Numbered from the stretch's first letter, positions 28,675-37,388 are shown. The stretch is 64,000 nucleotides of DNA from Dickeya dianthicola NCPPB 453 (GCF_000365305.1 NZ_CM001841.1:4008463-4072462), one strand, 5' to 3'. Notes: a model not told the origin generated them from the sequence alone. A program made the numbers and translations.

Positions 28675-29571
28675 ATGACTCAGAACGTAAAGCTGCATCA
28701 GTTGCAATCATTCGTAGAAGTGGCGCGCCACGGCAGCATCCGGGCCGCGTCGCGGCAGTTGAACCTGTCGCAACCGGCGCTGACCAAATCCATTCAGGAA
28801 CTGGAAGCCTGTCTGGGCGCGCGCCTGTTTCTGCGCCACCGCCAGGGCATGGCGCTGACCGACTGCGGCGAAGCCTATTTCCGCCACGCCAGCCTGATCA
28901 TGGAAGAGCTGCGCGTGGCGCGCGAAGACATCCAGCAGCGGCTCGGGCAGGCCAGCGGACGGGTCAATATCGGGGTCGGCGCCAGCATCGCCCACACCGT
29001 GATGCCGGAGGTAGTCAGCCGTTTTCACCGGTTGTATCCGCAGGTCAAACTACGGGTCACCGAAGGACAACTGGTGGCGATGATCCACGAGCTGCGGCAA
29101 GGAGAATTGGATTTCACCGTCAATACCTATTCCGGCTCGTCCTATGATAACGAACTGTTATACGAAAAACTGATGGAAAAGGAGTACTGCGTGGTGGTGC
29201 GGCGCGATCACCCGATTCAACGGGCGCATTCGCTGGAAGATCTGCTGGACTACGAGTGGACCATGCCCACCCCGCGCGGCAGTTACTACAAGCAGCTGTT
29301 TGACCTGTTCGCCACGTTGCCGGTCGCGCCCCGGGTCAGCGTCACCTGCGAAACCCTGATGTCCAACGTCAGTCTGGTCGCCAAAACCGACTTCATCAGT
29401 ATCCTGTCGCGGGACGTCATCCGCGACCCGATCCTCGGCGAACGCCTGCGGGTGCTGGAGCTGGACCAGCCGCTGCCCAACGCCACCTTCTACCTGATTC
29501 AACGCAAGGACACCATGCTGTCGCCGATGGGCGCCCAATTAGCCAAACTGTTTCGGCGGTATTGCCGGTAA
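28675..29571 (+). CDS. abgR: LysR-family regulator of the abg operon
   Basis: A 298-residue LysR-type activator. The winged helix is HQLQSFVEVARHGSIRAASRQLNLSQPALTKSIQELE, in part, then ARLFLRHRQGMALTDCGEAYF. The effector domain follows with VNIGVGASIAHTVMPEV. It is divergent from abgA across 161 bases, the usual position for AbgR, and presumably activates abgABT in response to the substrate. Confidence 0.88.
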   Translation: MTQNVKLHQLQSFVEVARHGSIRAASRQLNLSQPALTKSIQELEACLGARLFLRHRQGMALTDCGEAYFRHASLIMEELRVAREDIQQRLGQASGRVNIGVGASIAHTVMPEVVSRFHRLYPQVKLRVTEGQLVAMIHELRQGELDFTVNTYSGSSYDNELLYEKLMEKEYCVVVRRDHPIQRAHSLEDLLDYEWTMPTPRGSYYKQLFDLFATLPVAPRVSVTCETLMSNVSLVAKTDFISILSRDVIRDPILGERLRVLELDQPLPNATFYLIQRKDTMLSPMGAQLAKLFRRYCR

Positions 29572-29647
29572 TCGGCGCTATAAACGATGGTTCGGTGGCT
29601 TCGCCAGACAAAACGGCGGAACACGTCTCGGATACAATGTCTCGGAT

Positions 29648-29686
29648 ACAAAAAAAAGCGGCGACAACCCGCAGGCCGCCGCCGCT
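29648..29686 (-). terminator. Rho-independent terminator of the chemoreceptor gene
   Basis: On the minus strand a stem AGCGGCG / CGCCGCT with a 16-base loop is followed by eight T residues. It lies 48 bases beyond the chemoreceptor stop and serves the convergent gap with abgR. Confidence 0.8.
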
Positions 29687-29733
29687 GTGAGGCTCACGCT
29701 AAAGACGCCGCGTGCAGCCTGACGCCGCCGGGC

Positions 29734-31404
29734 TCAGAACGATGCCCAGTCGTCGCCGGCCTTCTGCTGTCGGGACGCCGGGCTCAAATTCGCCAGCGCG
29801 ACCACCTTCCCGGCTGGTTTAAGCTCCCGACGCGCCACCGTTGCATCGGCCACGCCCGGCAGTTTGAATGCCGAGACAATCTCGTTTAAGTGATGCGCCT
29901 GCTCTTCCAGCGAAGACGACGTTGCTGAAGACTGTTCAACCAGCGCCGCGTTCTGCTGCGTCACGCTGTCCATTTGCGTGATGGCCGTTCCCACCTGAGA
30001 AATACCCTTGCTCTGCTCGCTGGACGCCGAGGCGATTTCCCCCATGATATCCGTCACATTGGTGACCGACTTCAGGATATCTTCCATCGACTTACTGGCC
30101 AGCGACACCTGCTCGTAGCCATTCTTGACGTTGTCTACCGATTCGTCGATCAGGGTTTTGATTTCTTTTGCCGCCTGAGCGCTGCGCTGGGCCAGATTTC
30201 TGACCTCGCTCGCCACCACCGCGAACCCGCGCCCGGCTTCCCCGGCGCGTGCCGCTTCCACCGCCGCATTCAGCGCCAGAATATTGGTCTGGAAGGCAAT
30301 ACCGTCGATAACATTGATGATGTCGACGATTTTCTGCGAGCTGTGGGTGATGTTCTGCATGCTGTTGCTCACCGCTTTCACCACGTCGCCGCCGTTGTTG
30401 GCCGCGGTTGACGCATCCCGCGCAAGCGAACTGGCCTGATGGGCGTTATCCGCATTCTGTTTTACCACCGCGCTCAGTTGTTCCATGCTGGCGGCGGTTT
30501 CACTCAGGGCGGCGGCCTGCTCTTCGGTGCGAGAGGACAGGTCGGCGTTGCCGGCGGCTATCTCGCTGCTGCCGTGATAAATCTCGTTGGCGCTGCGGCG
30601 AATATCGGCCACCGTTTTTATCCAGTTATGCTGCATGGCGTTAACAAACGGAATTAACTGCCCAATCTCGTTACGCCCCATCTCGCCGATTGTCGAATCC
30701 AGTTGCCCGTTCGAGAGGATCTGCAAATGCGCTTTAACCTTCTCCAGCGGGCGACCCATCTGAATAGCGAGATACCGGTCGGTTAATATCACCACGCACA
30801 ACCCAACAATCATGGCGACGATCAGCGTCACCTTACACCAGTATACCCAGGCTGAAATGCGGGCCTGCGCATCGGTTTTCAGGTTTTTAATAATCTGGTT
30901 ATATTCGTTAATGGCCGTGGTGAATTTTACCCGCAGCGGGTTGAATTTCTCCCTGGCGAGTTTGTTATAGGCATCGTGATTATTCTGCCTGACCGCGTCC
31001 AGCATCGGCACAACCGCTTCGCTGAACAGCTGGTAGGAACTATTGTAAATATCATCAATGATGTTGCTGCTGATATTGGCGTGGTCGGTCACCTTGAACT
31101 GCGCCAACCCGCCTTTCAGAAAATCCACGTCCGCCGTGGCGTCGTTAAGCAACGTGCGCATGCGATCGCTGTTATTTTCAGCAATGGCCGCTTCATCCAT
31201 CAACAATTTAACTTTGTAGTAACGATCGCTGGCGCCGTTAATAATATCGCCGTTAGTTTGCTGCACATTCGTCAGACCAATCTCGCCGGTCAGACTATTC
31301 AGTGAATACAGAGAAAAAAACGACACGCCGCCCCACAACAAGGTAAATATGATCAGGATAGCCATCATCATGATTTTAACTTTTACGTTACCAATAAAAC
31401 CCAT
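29734..31404 (-). CDS. Methyl-accepting chemotaxis protein (with C-terminal pentapeptide)
   Basis: A 556-residue transmembrane receptor. It has a first membrane helix (residues 11-32), a periplasmic four-helix ligand domain (about 33-190), a second helix (about 190-212), a HAMP domain and a long signalling coiled coil. The hairpin tip is NVIDGIAFQTNILALNAAVEAARAGEAGRGFAVVASEVR. It ends DDWASF, matching the xWxxF tether bound by CheR and CheB. It borders the nif cluster next to nifQ. The ligand is unknown. Confidence 0.93.
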   Translation of the reverse strand: MGFIGNVKVKIMMMAILIIFTLLWGGVSFFSLYSLNSLTGEIGLTNVQQTNGDIINGASDRYYKVKLLMDEAAIAENNSDRMRTLLNDATADVDFLKGGLAQFKVTDHANISSNIIDDIYNSSYQLFSEAVVPMLDAVRQNNHDAYNKLAREKFNPLRVKFTTAINEYNQIIKNLKTDAQARISAWVYWCKVTLIVAMIVGLCVVILTDRYLAIQMGRPLEKVKAHLQILSNGQLDSTIGEMGRNEIGQLIPFVNAMQHNWIKTVADIRRSANEIYHGSSEIAAGNADLSSRTEEQAAALSETAASMEQLSAVVKQNADNAHQASSLARDASTAANNGGDVVKAVSNSMQNITHSSQKIVDIINVIDGIAFQTNILALNAAVEAARAGEAGRGFAVVASEVRNLAQRSAQAAKEIKTLIDESVDNVKNGYEQVSLASKSMEDILKSVTNVTDIMGEIASASSEQSKGISQVGTAITQMDSVTQQNAALVEQSSATSSSLEEQAHHLNEIVSAFKLPGVADATVARRELKPAGKVVALANLSPASRQQKAGDDWASF

Positions 31405-31452
31405 TTAATACCTCTCCATCATGCGATTGATTATTAGTCTTATGTCCATTGC

Positions 31453-31490
31453 CTCGGGCTTATTTTAATTACTCGGGCTTATTTTAATTA
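31453..31490. repeat. Perfect 19-bp tandem duplication
   Basis: CTCGGGCTTATTTTAATTA occurs twice without change in the 5' untranslated region of the chemoreceptor gene. Confidence 0.95.
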
Positions 31491-31531
31491 ATTGTTATCC
31501 GCCTCCTCTTATCGCAGCAGAGATGCCTGCT

Positions 31532-31558
31532 ATATCGGCAATTCCGTCTTTTTATTTA
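31532..31558 (-). promoter_or_regulatory. Possible sigma-28 (FliA) promoter for the chemoreceptor
   Basis: On the minus strand, TAAATAAA-N11-GCCGATAT resembles the flagellar-sigma consensus TAAAGTTT-N11-GCCGATAA: the -10 box matches at 7 of 8 positions, but the -35 box only at 4. It lies about 130 bases upstream of the start codon. The remainder of 31405-31761 holds no gene. Confidence 0.4.
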
Positions 31559-31761
31559 ACTGGTCATCTAAAAATAATAAGTAATGAATATATTTAAAAA
31601 ATATATTCATTACCCGCGGGAAGAACGAAAGAGAATAAAAGTGGCGGCGGCAGGAAATAATCCGCAGGACGGGTTGTGGTATAAATGCATCGGGATGAGG
31701 CGACCGTGCAACGAAGTCACCCAATCAGGCGAGCTTTCGCCATAAAATCACCCCGCCGTTG

Positions 31762-32307
31762 TCACGCATCATGACGCGACATCGGCGGGTGAGCTTCCTC
31801 CGGCGCAAAGCACAGCGCCCATTCGCAGCAGTCGTCGCAGCTGGGGGAACGGCACACCAGCTCGCCGCCCTGATGCAGGCAGCGCTGGCGGTAGAAGAAT
31901 TTTTTCCAGCGCATGTTTTGGTGGTTCAGCGCCACCAGTACCGGGAAACAATCCGTCATTAGCAGGCGCAGTTCAGCGCGGGAATCCAGCCCCAGATCCT
32001 GCCACAGGTGATTGAAACCCAGCGAGGCGCTGGCGATGATCTGATGCAGCGGCGCGCCGTCCGCCGCCAGGTAGCCGTACAGCCAAGCGGCCAGTTGTTC
32101 CCGCTCTTCCCGCCGGGTCTGTTGCAGTTCGCTCATCACCGACTGGCGCTGATCCCGTGCGGCGTTCGCTCCCGGCGCGGGCTGGTTCAGCCGTTGCCGC
32201 AACGCCTGCCAGAGTGCGTCATCCAGCCCCATCCGCCGGGGGAAACAGGCCGCGCCGGCGTCATGTAAGCTCAGTAGCCGCCGCAGCCAGTATTCCGCCC
32301 CGTCCAT
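31762..32307 (-). CDS. nifQ: NifQ, molybdenum donor for nitrogenase cofactor synthesis
   Basis: A 181-residue NifQ, an iron-sulfur/molybdenum protein that supplies Mo for FeMo-co assembly. The C-terminal cysteine cluster CRSPSCDDCCEWALC gives the family pattern C-x4-C-x2-C-x5-C. The upstream helical part includes LHQIIASASLGFNHLWQDLG. ATG 32307 shares its A with the TGA stop of nifB, so translation is coupled. It is the last gene of the nifBQ unit. Confidence 0.93.
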   Translation of the reverse strand: MDGAEYWLRRLLSLHDAGAACFPRRMGLDDALWQALRQRLNQPAPGANAARDQRQSVMSELQQTRREEREQLAAWLYGYLAADGAPLHQIIASASLGFNHLWQDLGLDSRAELRLLMTDCFPVLVALNHQNMRWKKFFYRQRCLHQGGELVCRSPSCDDCCEWALCFAPEEAHPPMSRHDA

Positions 32308-33707
32308 CACGCCGCGCCCTGCGCACGTTCCCCGGCCGGCCGCGCCTGCCGGCGTTGCCGCCACCAGCGGCCCAGCACATCGGCGATATTCTGCCAGGCG
32401 CCTTCCACGCAGGGCTGGATCCCTTGCTGTTCCAGCTTCTGCCACGGCGCGTAGCCGATGCGGGCGCAAAACACCGCCTCCACGTCCGCCAACAACGCCA
32501 GCATCGCCGCCATACGATCCTCACTGGCGGGTTCGCAGTCATCCTCGCCACGGCAATATTTAGGCGCGAAACGCTCGTTGACCAGCACCACGCCCGCGGC
32601 CGACAGGCTGTAAATTTGAAAGCGATCGGCATGGCCGAAATGGCAGTCGATCACCTCGCCGCCGGACGACGCCACCGCCACCAGACAGGCGTCCGGTTCC
32701 TCGGACTCGCCGCGCGAGGCGATGCTGGCGTGTACCTGCGCGCGCTGGCGCAGCAACGGCAGGTAAGGCTGCGTCTCGGCGGGCAGCGACGACAGCCGGA
32801 ACTGCTGGCTGCGGTCTTCCCCCAGCATGCCGATGGCGTCCGCCCGACACTGCTGGCAATGCGCCATTTGCGGCATCGCCGTGCCGCACTGCGCCCGCGC
32901 CGCCGCCAGCGCTTCGGCATCCGGCTCCGGCTGACCGTTGAGGCCAAACACCGTGCCGTGTTCCGGCCGGGCTATCAGCGGCATGATGTTGTGCAAAAAC
33001 GCGCCCCAGCGCCGCGCCTGTTGGCTGACCTCGAACAAATGTCGATCGTTGATGCCGGGGATCAACACCGAGTTGATCTTCACCAGCACGCCGTTTTCCG
33101 TCAGCCGCCGGATCCCCTCCTGCTGGCGCTCCAGCAGGATCGCGCCCGCCTCGCGCCCGGTATAACGATCGCCGTCCAGCCACAGCCAGGCGTAGATCCG
33201 CGCTGCAATATCCGCATCGACTGTGTTGACCGTCACCGTGACGTGATCGACGCCGACATCCAGCAGCCGATCCACCGCTTCCGGCAGCATCAGGCCGTTG
33301 GTGGACAGGCACAGCTTGAGATCCGGCAACTGCTCGCGCAGCAGCGTCAGGGTGCGAAAGGTGCGGGCGATATTCGCCAGCGGGTCGCCCGGCCCGGCGA
33401 TGCCGACCACCGACAACTGCGGGATGGCCGCCGCCACCTGATGCGCTTTCGCCACCGCCTGCTCCGGCGTCAACAGTTCGGACACTACGCCGGGGCGGGA
33501 TTCGTTGCTGCAATCGTACTTGCGGTTGCAGTAATGGCATTGCAGATTACAGGCGGGCGCCACCGCCAAGTGCATACGGGCGTAGTGATGGTGCCCGCTC
33601 GCCGAGTAGCAGGGGTGATGCGCCACCTTGCTGGCCTGCAACGGAGTAAAACGGTCGGTCTGGTCGGAACGGCAACCGGATGTGGAAGGGCAGGATGTCA
33701 TGGTCAT
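32307..33707 (-). CDS. nifB: NifB, radical SAM FeMo-cofactor biosynthesis protein
   Basis: A 466-residue NifB that builds the carbide-containing NifB-co [8Fe-9S-C] precursor. The radical-SAM motif is CNLQCHYC near residue 53, followed by NESRPGVVSELLTPEQA, VVGIAGPGDPLAN and ISVLIPGIND-type INSVLIPGINDRHL. A NifX-like domain occupies roughly residues 350-440 (VIDCHFGHADRFQIYSL). Two in-frame ATGs exist; 33701 would match the Klebsiella N-terminus (MTSC) and is a plausible alternative start. A sigma-54 promoter and NifA site lie upstream. Confidence 0.97.
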   Translation of the reverse strand: MTMTSCPSTSGCRSDQTDRFTPLQASKVAHHPCYSASGHHHYARMHLAVAPACNLQCHYCNRKYDCSNESRPGVVSELLTPEQAVAKAHQVAAAIPQLSVVGIAGPGDPLANIARTFRTLTLLREQLPDLKLCLSTNGLMLPEAVDRLLDVGVDHVTVTVNTVDADIAARIYAWLWLDGDRYTGREAGAILLERQQEGIRRLTENGVLVKINSVLIPGINDRHLFEVSQQARRWGAFLHNIMPLIARPEHGTVFGLNGQPEPDAEALAAARAQCGTAMPQMAHCQQCRADAIGMLGEDRSQQFRLSSLPAETQPYLPLLRQRAQVHASIASRGESEEPDACLVAVASSGGEVIDCHFGHADRFQIYSLSAAGVVLVNERFAPKYCRGEDDCEPASEDRMAAMLALLADVEAVFCARIGYAPWQKLEQQGIQPCVEGAWQNIADVLGRWWRQRRQARPAGERAQGAA

Positions 33708-33741
33708 GGCCTATACGCAGAAAGGAGTCATACCCGGAGAG

Positions 33742-33757
33742 TGCAAACGCCATACCG
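33742..33757 (-). promoter_or_regulatory. Sigma-54 promoter of nifBQ
   Basis: On the minus strand CGGTATGGCGTTTGCA has GG and GC separated by exactly 10 bases, with a perfect TTTGCA -12 region. It is about 35-50 bases before the nifB start codon. Confidence 0.8.
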
Positions 33758-33794
33758 TATAGCCAAAATATTTATTACTTAAAAAACAAAGCGA

Positions 33795-33821
33795 TAAAAA
33801 GAAAAACCGCCGAAGCGGTTT
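33795..33821 (-). terminator. Rho-independent terminator of nifLA
   Basis: On the minus strand AAACCGC-TTCG-GCGGTTT forms a 7-bp stem with a UUCG-type tetraloop and is followed by TTCTTTTT. It lies about 85 bases after the nifA stop and just before the nifB promoter, which insulates the two units. Confidence 0.85.
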
Positions 33822-33867
33822 GTCGGAATTGTAGCATTCGACTGACAATGTAACATTCGACCGACAA

Positions 33868-33883
33868 TGTGCCACATGCCACA
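33868..33883. promoter_or_regulatory. NifA upstream activator site for nifB
   Basis: TGTGCCACATGCCACA fits TGT-N10-ACA. It is about 110 bases upstream of the nifB -24 element, within the usual range. The 3' half is part of a short CCACATG repeat run. Confidence 0.75.
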
Positions 33884-33904
33884 TGCCACAATCCCGCTGT
33901 CCGC

Positions 33905-35479
33905 TTACAAACGGTGCATATTGATGTCCATAATCTGGATGCGATAGGCCACCTGCCGCGGCGTCATCCCCAGCAGCCGCGCCGCCTTGGCCTGTACCCA
34001 GCCGGTTTTCTCCAACGCGGCGATCAGCCGCTGGCGTTCATCCAGATTCTGATCGAGCCAGCCCTCTTCGGCGACGGCCGGCGGCGACGTCGTTTTGTTC
34101 ATCATCGGCGCGGCGTCGTGGTGGTTAAATAGGATAACGTCACGGTCGATAAGCCCGGTGTCGGTCATCACCGCCGCCCGCTCCAGACAGTTTTCCAGCT
34201 CGCGCACGTTGCCCGGCCAGTTGTACCCCATCAGCAGGCGGATGGCGCCGTCGCTGATGCGCAGCGTCCGCCCCTGATGCGCGGCGATCTTCTTCACCAG
34301 AAACTGCGCCAGTTCGACAATGTCTTCCTGCCGCTCCCGCAGCGGCGGCAGCGACACCGGCATCACGTTCAGCCGGTAGTAGAGATCTTCACGGAAATGG
34401 CCGGCGCGCACCTCTTCCTCCAGATGGCGGTTGGTGGCGGCGATAATCCGCACATTGACGCGCAGGGTTTCGTCGCCGCCGACCCGCTCCATTTCACCTT
34501 CTTGCAGGATGCGCAGCAGTTTGGCCTGAAACGAAGCGCTGCTTTCGCCGATTTCATCCAGAAACAACGTGCCGCCGTCCGCCAGTTCAAAACGCCCTTT
34601 ACGCTGGCGCACCGCGCCGGTGAAAGCGCCTTTTTCATGGCCGAACAGCTCGCTTTCCAGCAGGTTGTCCGGCAGCGCCGCGCAGTTGAATTTCACGAAC
34701 GGCGCCGCCGCGCGCGGCGAATTGTGGTGGATGGCGTTCGCCACCAGCTCTTTGCCGGTGCCGCTCTCACCGCGCACCAGCACCGTGGTGTCCCAGCGCG
34801 ACACCTGACGGACGATCTCCAGCGTCTGGCGCATCGCCGCGCTGGTTCCCACCATACTGTCAAAGCCGAACGGCCGGGGCGCCTTGCAGCTGGCCGGGCG
34901 GCTCACCACCGATGACGGCTCGCCATCGCGCCGGGGTGCCTGCATCAGCCGCACCGTCTGCACGATCAAGCTGGCCACCGTTTCCAGAAAACGGGTGCTG
35001 GCCGGCAAACGTTCCTCGTAGCGCGCCATCGGCTGCGCCGCCAGTACGCCGATCGGTTGCGGTTCGATGCCCAGCAGCGGCACGCCGATAAACGGCAGTT
35101 CATAATCGTACAGGTTAAGCCGGTCGAGAAAACGCTGGTCATCCGCCACGCGCGGCAACACCAGCGGCTGACGCTGGGCCATCACCGCGCCTACCAGCCC
35201 TTCGCCCGGCCGGTAGCACACCTGACTGCTGCTGGATGATACCCGTTGATCCTCACTGTGCAGCGCTTCCACCCTCAGCGCGCCGCGTTGCGGGTCATAC
35301 AGGCAAATCATGCCGTGCTGCATAAAGGCATCATCATGCAGCACCCGCAGCACCGCCTGTAACGCCTGCCCCACGTCGGAGGCCCGACTCAGCGCCGCGC
35401 TGATGCGTTGCACCGCCGTAAACTGTTGAGACAAATCAAAACGCCATACCACGTGGCTCGTGTCGGGTACCTGTGTCAT
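33905..35479 (-). CDS. nifA: NifA, sigma-54-dependent activator of nif genes
   Basis: A 524-residue enhancer-binding protein, the same length as Klebsiella NifA. The N-terminal GAF domain covers roughly residues 35-180. The AAA+ domain has Walker A GESGTGKE, the sigma-54 contact loop ELFGHEKGAFTGAV and Walker B GGTLFLDEIGE. The C-terminal Fis-type helix-turn-helix is AKAARLLGMTPRQVAYRI. There is no cysteine-rich linker between AAA+ and HTH, so oxygen control should come from NifL, as in other gamma-proteobacteria. ATG 35479 has AGGAGG 7 bases upstream and overlaps the nifL stop by 4 bases. Confidence 0.97.
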   Translation of the reverse strand: MTQVPDTSHVVWRFDLSQQFTAVQRISAALSRASDVGQALQAVLRVLHDDAFMQHGMICLYDPQRGALRVEALHSEDQRVSSSSSQVCYRPGEGLVGAVMAQRQPLVLPRVADDQRFLDRLNLYDYELPFIGVPLLGIEPQPIGVLAAQPMARYEERLPASTRFLETVASLIVQTVRLMQAPRRDGEPSSVVSRPASCKAPRPFGFDSMVGTSAAMRQTLEIVRQVSRWDTTVLVRGESGTGKELVANAIHHNSPRAAAPFVKFNCAALPDNLLESELFGHEKGAFTGAVRQRKGRFELADGGTLFLDEIGESSASFQAKLLRILQEGEMERVGGDETLRVNVRIIAATNRHLEEEVRAGHFREDLYYRLNVMPVSLPPLRERQEDIVELAQFLVKKIAAHQGRTLRISDGAIRLLMGYNWPGNVRELENCLERAAVMTDTGLIDRDVILFNHHDAAPMMNKTTSPPAVAEEGWLDQNLDERQRLIAALEKTGWVQAKAARLLGMTPRQVAYRIQIMDINMHRL

Positions 35480-37041
35480 TTTGAGCCTCCTGTTAGTGAA
35501 GCGGAGAATCCTGTTAGTGAAGCGGAAGGTCCGGTTAGTAACGCGGATCTTGTCAGTGAAACGGATCGTGTCAGTGACGTGGATAACGGAAAACGCAGGG
35601 TCAGACAGGTGCCGCCGCCTGGACGGGAGGTCAGGTCTATCGCCCCTTGATGGTGGGCCACCAGCGTTTGAATCAGGCGCAGCTCCATGCCTTTGCCCGG
35701 CGTGGTGAGCGCGGTCTGCGTGCTGACGTAGCGCACCTGTTCCAGCGGCACGTTGTCTTCCAGATACAGCGCCAGCCAGTCGCCGTCCCGCCGGGCGAAC
35801 AAATGCGCCGAGAGCGCAAAAGGCCGGATTTCGCCCGCCAGCGCCAGCGTGCGGTCCAGCCACAGGCTAAGGCAGGCCAGAATCTGGGTGCGCTGGCCGA
35901 ACCCGATCAGTTGCGGCGTTTCCAGCTCGCAGCGCAGTTGGTCGCCGTCGGTAAAGCGGGTGTGATACAGCGCGGTCAGGTCCTCGGCCAGCGTGCCGAG
36001 CGGCCAGTCCGCCGCCGGCTCGAAATCCAGCGACGGGCGGCAGGCCTGTAGCCGCGCCACCGCCTCTTCGCCTTCGCGCCAGGCGGACTCCAGCGCCACG
36101 TTGCTGCGGTCTTCGCCGTTGAGCCGGCGGGCGGCCGCCAGCATGTTGAGCGGGCAATTGAGCTGAATCAGCGCCGCATCCAACGATTCGCGGATCGCCG
36201 CCAGCAGCTTGCCGTTGGTCATCTGCTGTTTGAGGCGGTCGAGCCGCCCCTGCTGGTGTTGCTGCTGCTGTTCGGTGCAGTCGCTGATGACGATCAGCGT
36301 GCGCGGCAACGCGGTATCGGTGAAATAGCGGCTGGCCTCTTCATTGACGCCGGGCAGCGCCCAACAGCCGAGCGTCAACCAGCGCACCGCGCCGCGGATG
36401 GTGACCGGCAGCGCCGCGCCCTGCTGCAATACCGCCTTATTGGCCGGGTAATCCAGCACCGCCAGCAGTTCGCGGCCGCCGCAGTCGGCGCACAGCGTCT
36501 TGTAGGCCAGGTTATCCATGATCACCCGCTCCTGCTCGTCCACCACCACCACCGCCGCCGGAATATTGTTCAGCACCGCGGTGATCAACGTCATGTGGTT
36601 GCGCAGCCGCTGCTCCAGCGCATAACCGGCGCTGATGTCCTTGTGCATACCGAGATAGTGCTCCACCTCGCCGCTGGAATTGAAAATCGGCGTAATGTCT
36701 ATCTCGGCCAGATACAGGCTGCCGTCGCAGCGGCGGTTAATCAGTTGACCGCGCCAGGCGCTCCCCTGCAACAGCGTCTGCCACAGCGCCTGATATTCCT
36801 CGGCCGGGGTTTGCTGGCTGGCGAGAATGCGGTGATTCTGCCCAAGCAACTGCGGCAGGCTGTAGCCGGTCAGGCGGCAAAACGCCGGGTTGGCGTACAC
36901 GATGTGGGCGTGCGGGTCGGTCAGGGAGATAGCCACCGACGACTGTTCCACCACGGTGGAAAATAGCGACGGATGCTGTCGGGACAGATGGCTGGCGATT
37001 TCGCCCAGCGGAAAAGACTCCGTCATCAAATGCATGGACAT
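35476..37041 (-). CDS. nifL: NifL, redox- and nitrogen-responsive anti-activator of NifA
   Basis: A 521-residue flavoprotein that binds and inhibits NifA under oxygen or fixed nitrogen. A FAD-type PAS domain (about residues 20-140: TVVEQSSVAISLTDP, YANPAFCRLTGYSLPQLLGQNHR) is followed by a second PAS, a linker and a GHKL-like ATP-binding domain (GKGMELRLIQTLVAHHQGAI, then RPGGGTCLTLRFPL). No phospho-acceptor histidine motif is apparent. ATG 37041 has GGGAG 8 bases upstream. The last 30 or so residues are heptad-like repeats (SLTR, LLTG, SLTG) made by tandem DNA repeats; they are extra compared with known NifL. Confidence 0.95.
   Translation of the reverse strand: MSMHLMTESFPLGEIASHLSRQHPSLFSTVVEQSSVAISLTDPHAHIVYANPAFCRLTGYSLPQLLGQNHRILASQQTPAEEYQALWQTLLQGSAWRGQLINRRCDGSLYLAEIDITPIFNSSGEVEHYLGMHKDISAGYALEQRLRNHMTLITAVLNNIPAAVVVVDEQERVIMDNLAYKTLCADCGGRELLAVLDYPANKAVLQQGAALPVTIRGAVRWLTLGCWALPGVNEEASRYFTDTALPRTLIVISDCTEQQQQHQQGRLDRLKQQMTNGKLLAAIRESLDAALIQLNCPLNMLAAARRLNGEDRSNVALESAWREGEEAVARLQACRPSLDFEPAADWPLGTLAEDLTALYHTRFTDGDQLRCELETPQLIGFGQRTQILACLSLWLDRTLALAGEIRPFALSAHLFARRDGDWLALYLEDNVPLEQVRYVSTQTALTTPGKGMELRLIQTLVAHHQGAIDLTSRPGGGTCLTLRFPLSTSLTRSVSLTRSALLTGPSASLTGFSASLTGGSK
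35489..35584. repeat. About 4.5 tandem 21-bp (then 18-bp) units at the nifL-nifA junction
   Basis: Units at 35489-35509, 35510-35530 and 35531-35551 share a CCTGTTAGTGAAGCGGA-type core; decayed 18- and 15-base copies (GTCAGTGAAACGGATCGT, GTCAGTGACGTGGAT) follow. On the minus strand they encode the NifL C-terminal tail. They end 10 bases from the nifA start, and the AGGAGG site of nifA is made by the first unit's edge. Confidence 0.88.
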
Positions 37042-37140
37042 AGGGTGCTCCCTTATGGTTCGGCGGCGGGGATGTCGGCTTTTCGACAATTTGTCGCAGA
37101 CTCGGCACCCCGCCCAACGGACGAATAACACCGAATAACC

Positions 37141-37157
37141 ATGCAAACGCTACGCCC
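37141..37157 (-). promoter_or_regulatory. Sigma-54 promoter of nifLA
   Basis: On the minus strand GGGCGTAGCGTTTGCAT has GG-N10-GC and a perfect TTTGCA -12 element. It lies about 100 bases before the nifL start. The sequence resembles the Klebsiella nifLA promoter as I recall it. No other minus-strand match in 37042-37250 is as good. Confidence 0.8.
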
Positions 37158-37275
37158 TTTATTGATTAAGCCGACTAAACATTGATCCGACCCCCTGTTT
37201 TGCCGCCAAAAACCGCCAAACCCAACCGCCATGCGAGTCGGGCGGGGAAAAAACCGTGCCTGCCGTACAAAAAAA

Positions 37276-37311
37276 GCACAATAAAAGTGCAGCCGCGCTC
37301 CATCAATGTGC
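37276..37311. promoter_or_regulatory. Two NtrC-like dyads upstream of nifLA
   Basis: GCAC-N7-GTGC at 37276-37290 and GCTC-N7-GTGC at 37297-37311 have centres 21 bp apart, two helical turns. They lie about 150 and 170 bases upstream of the inferred nifLA start point, as expected for the tandem NtrC sites of nifLA promoters. Confidence 0.65.
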
Positions 37312-37342
37312 AGAAAAATCCATATGGCGAGCCGGACAAAAC

Positions 37343-37358
37343 TGGCACGGGATTCGCA
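37343..37358 (+). promoter_or_regulatory. Sigma-54 promoter of nifF
   Basis: TGGCACGGGATTCGCA matches TGGCACG-N4-TTGCA at all but one of the fixed positions, with GG-N10-GC spacing. It is 122 bases upstream of the nifF start. No perfect TGT-N10-ACA site was found upstream; TAT-N10-ACA at 37323-37338 is too close. Confidence 0.85.
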
Positions 37359-37388
37359 ACCAATAAGATTAGCTACAGGATTCACAGC

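Noticed and set aside
31530..31724. 64-codon minus-strand frame upstream of the chemoreceptor
   Set aside because: AT-rich chance frame without a start signal; it overlaps the putative promoter.
32157..33782. 541-codon plus-strand frame opposite nifB
   Set aside because: Antisense to nifB and nifQ, both certain; Arg/His-rich with no family features.
37323..37338. NifA site for nifF
   Set aside because: TAT-N10-ACA has a mismatch in a key position and lies directly against the promoter, too close for an activator site.
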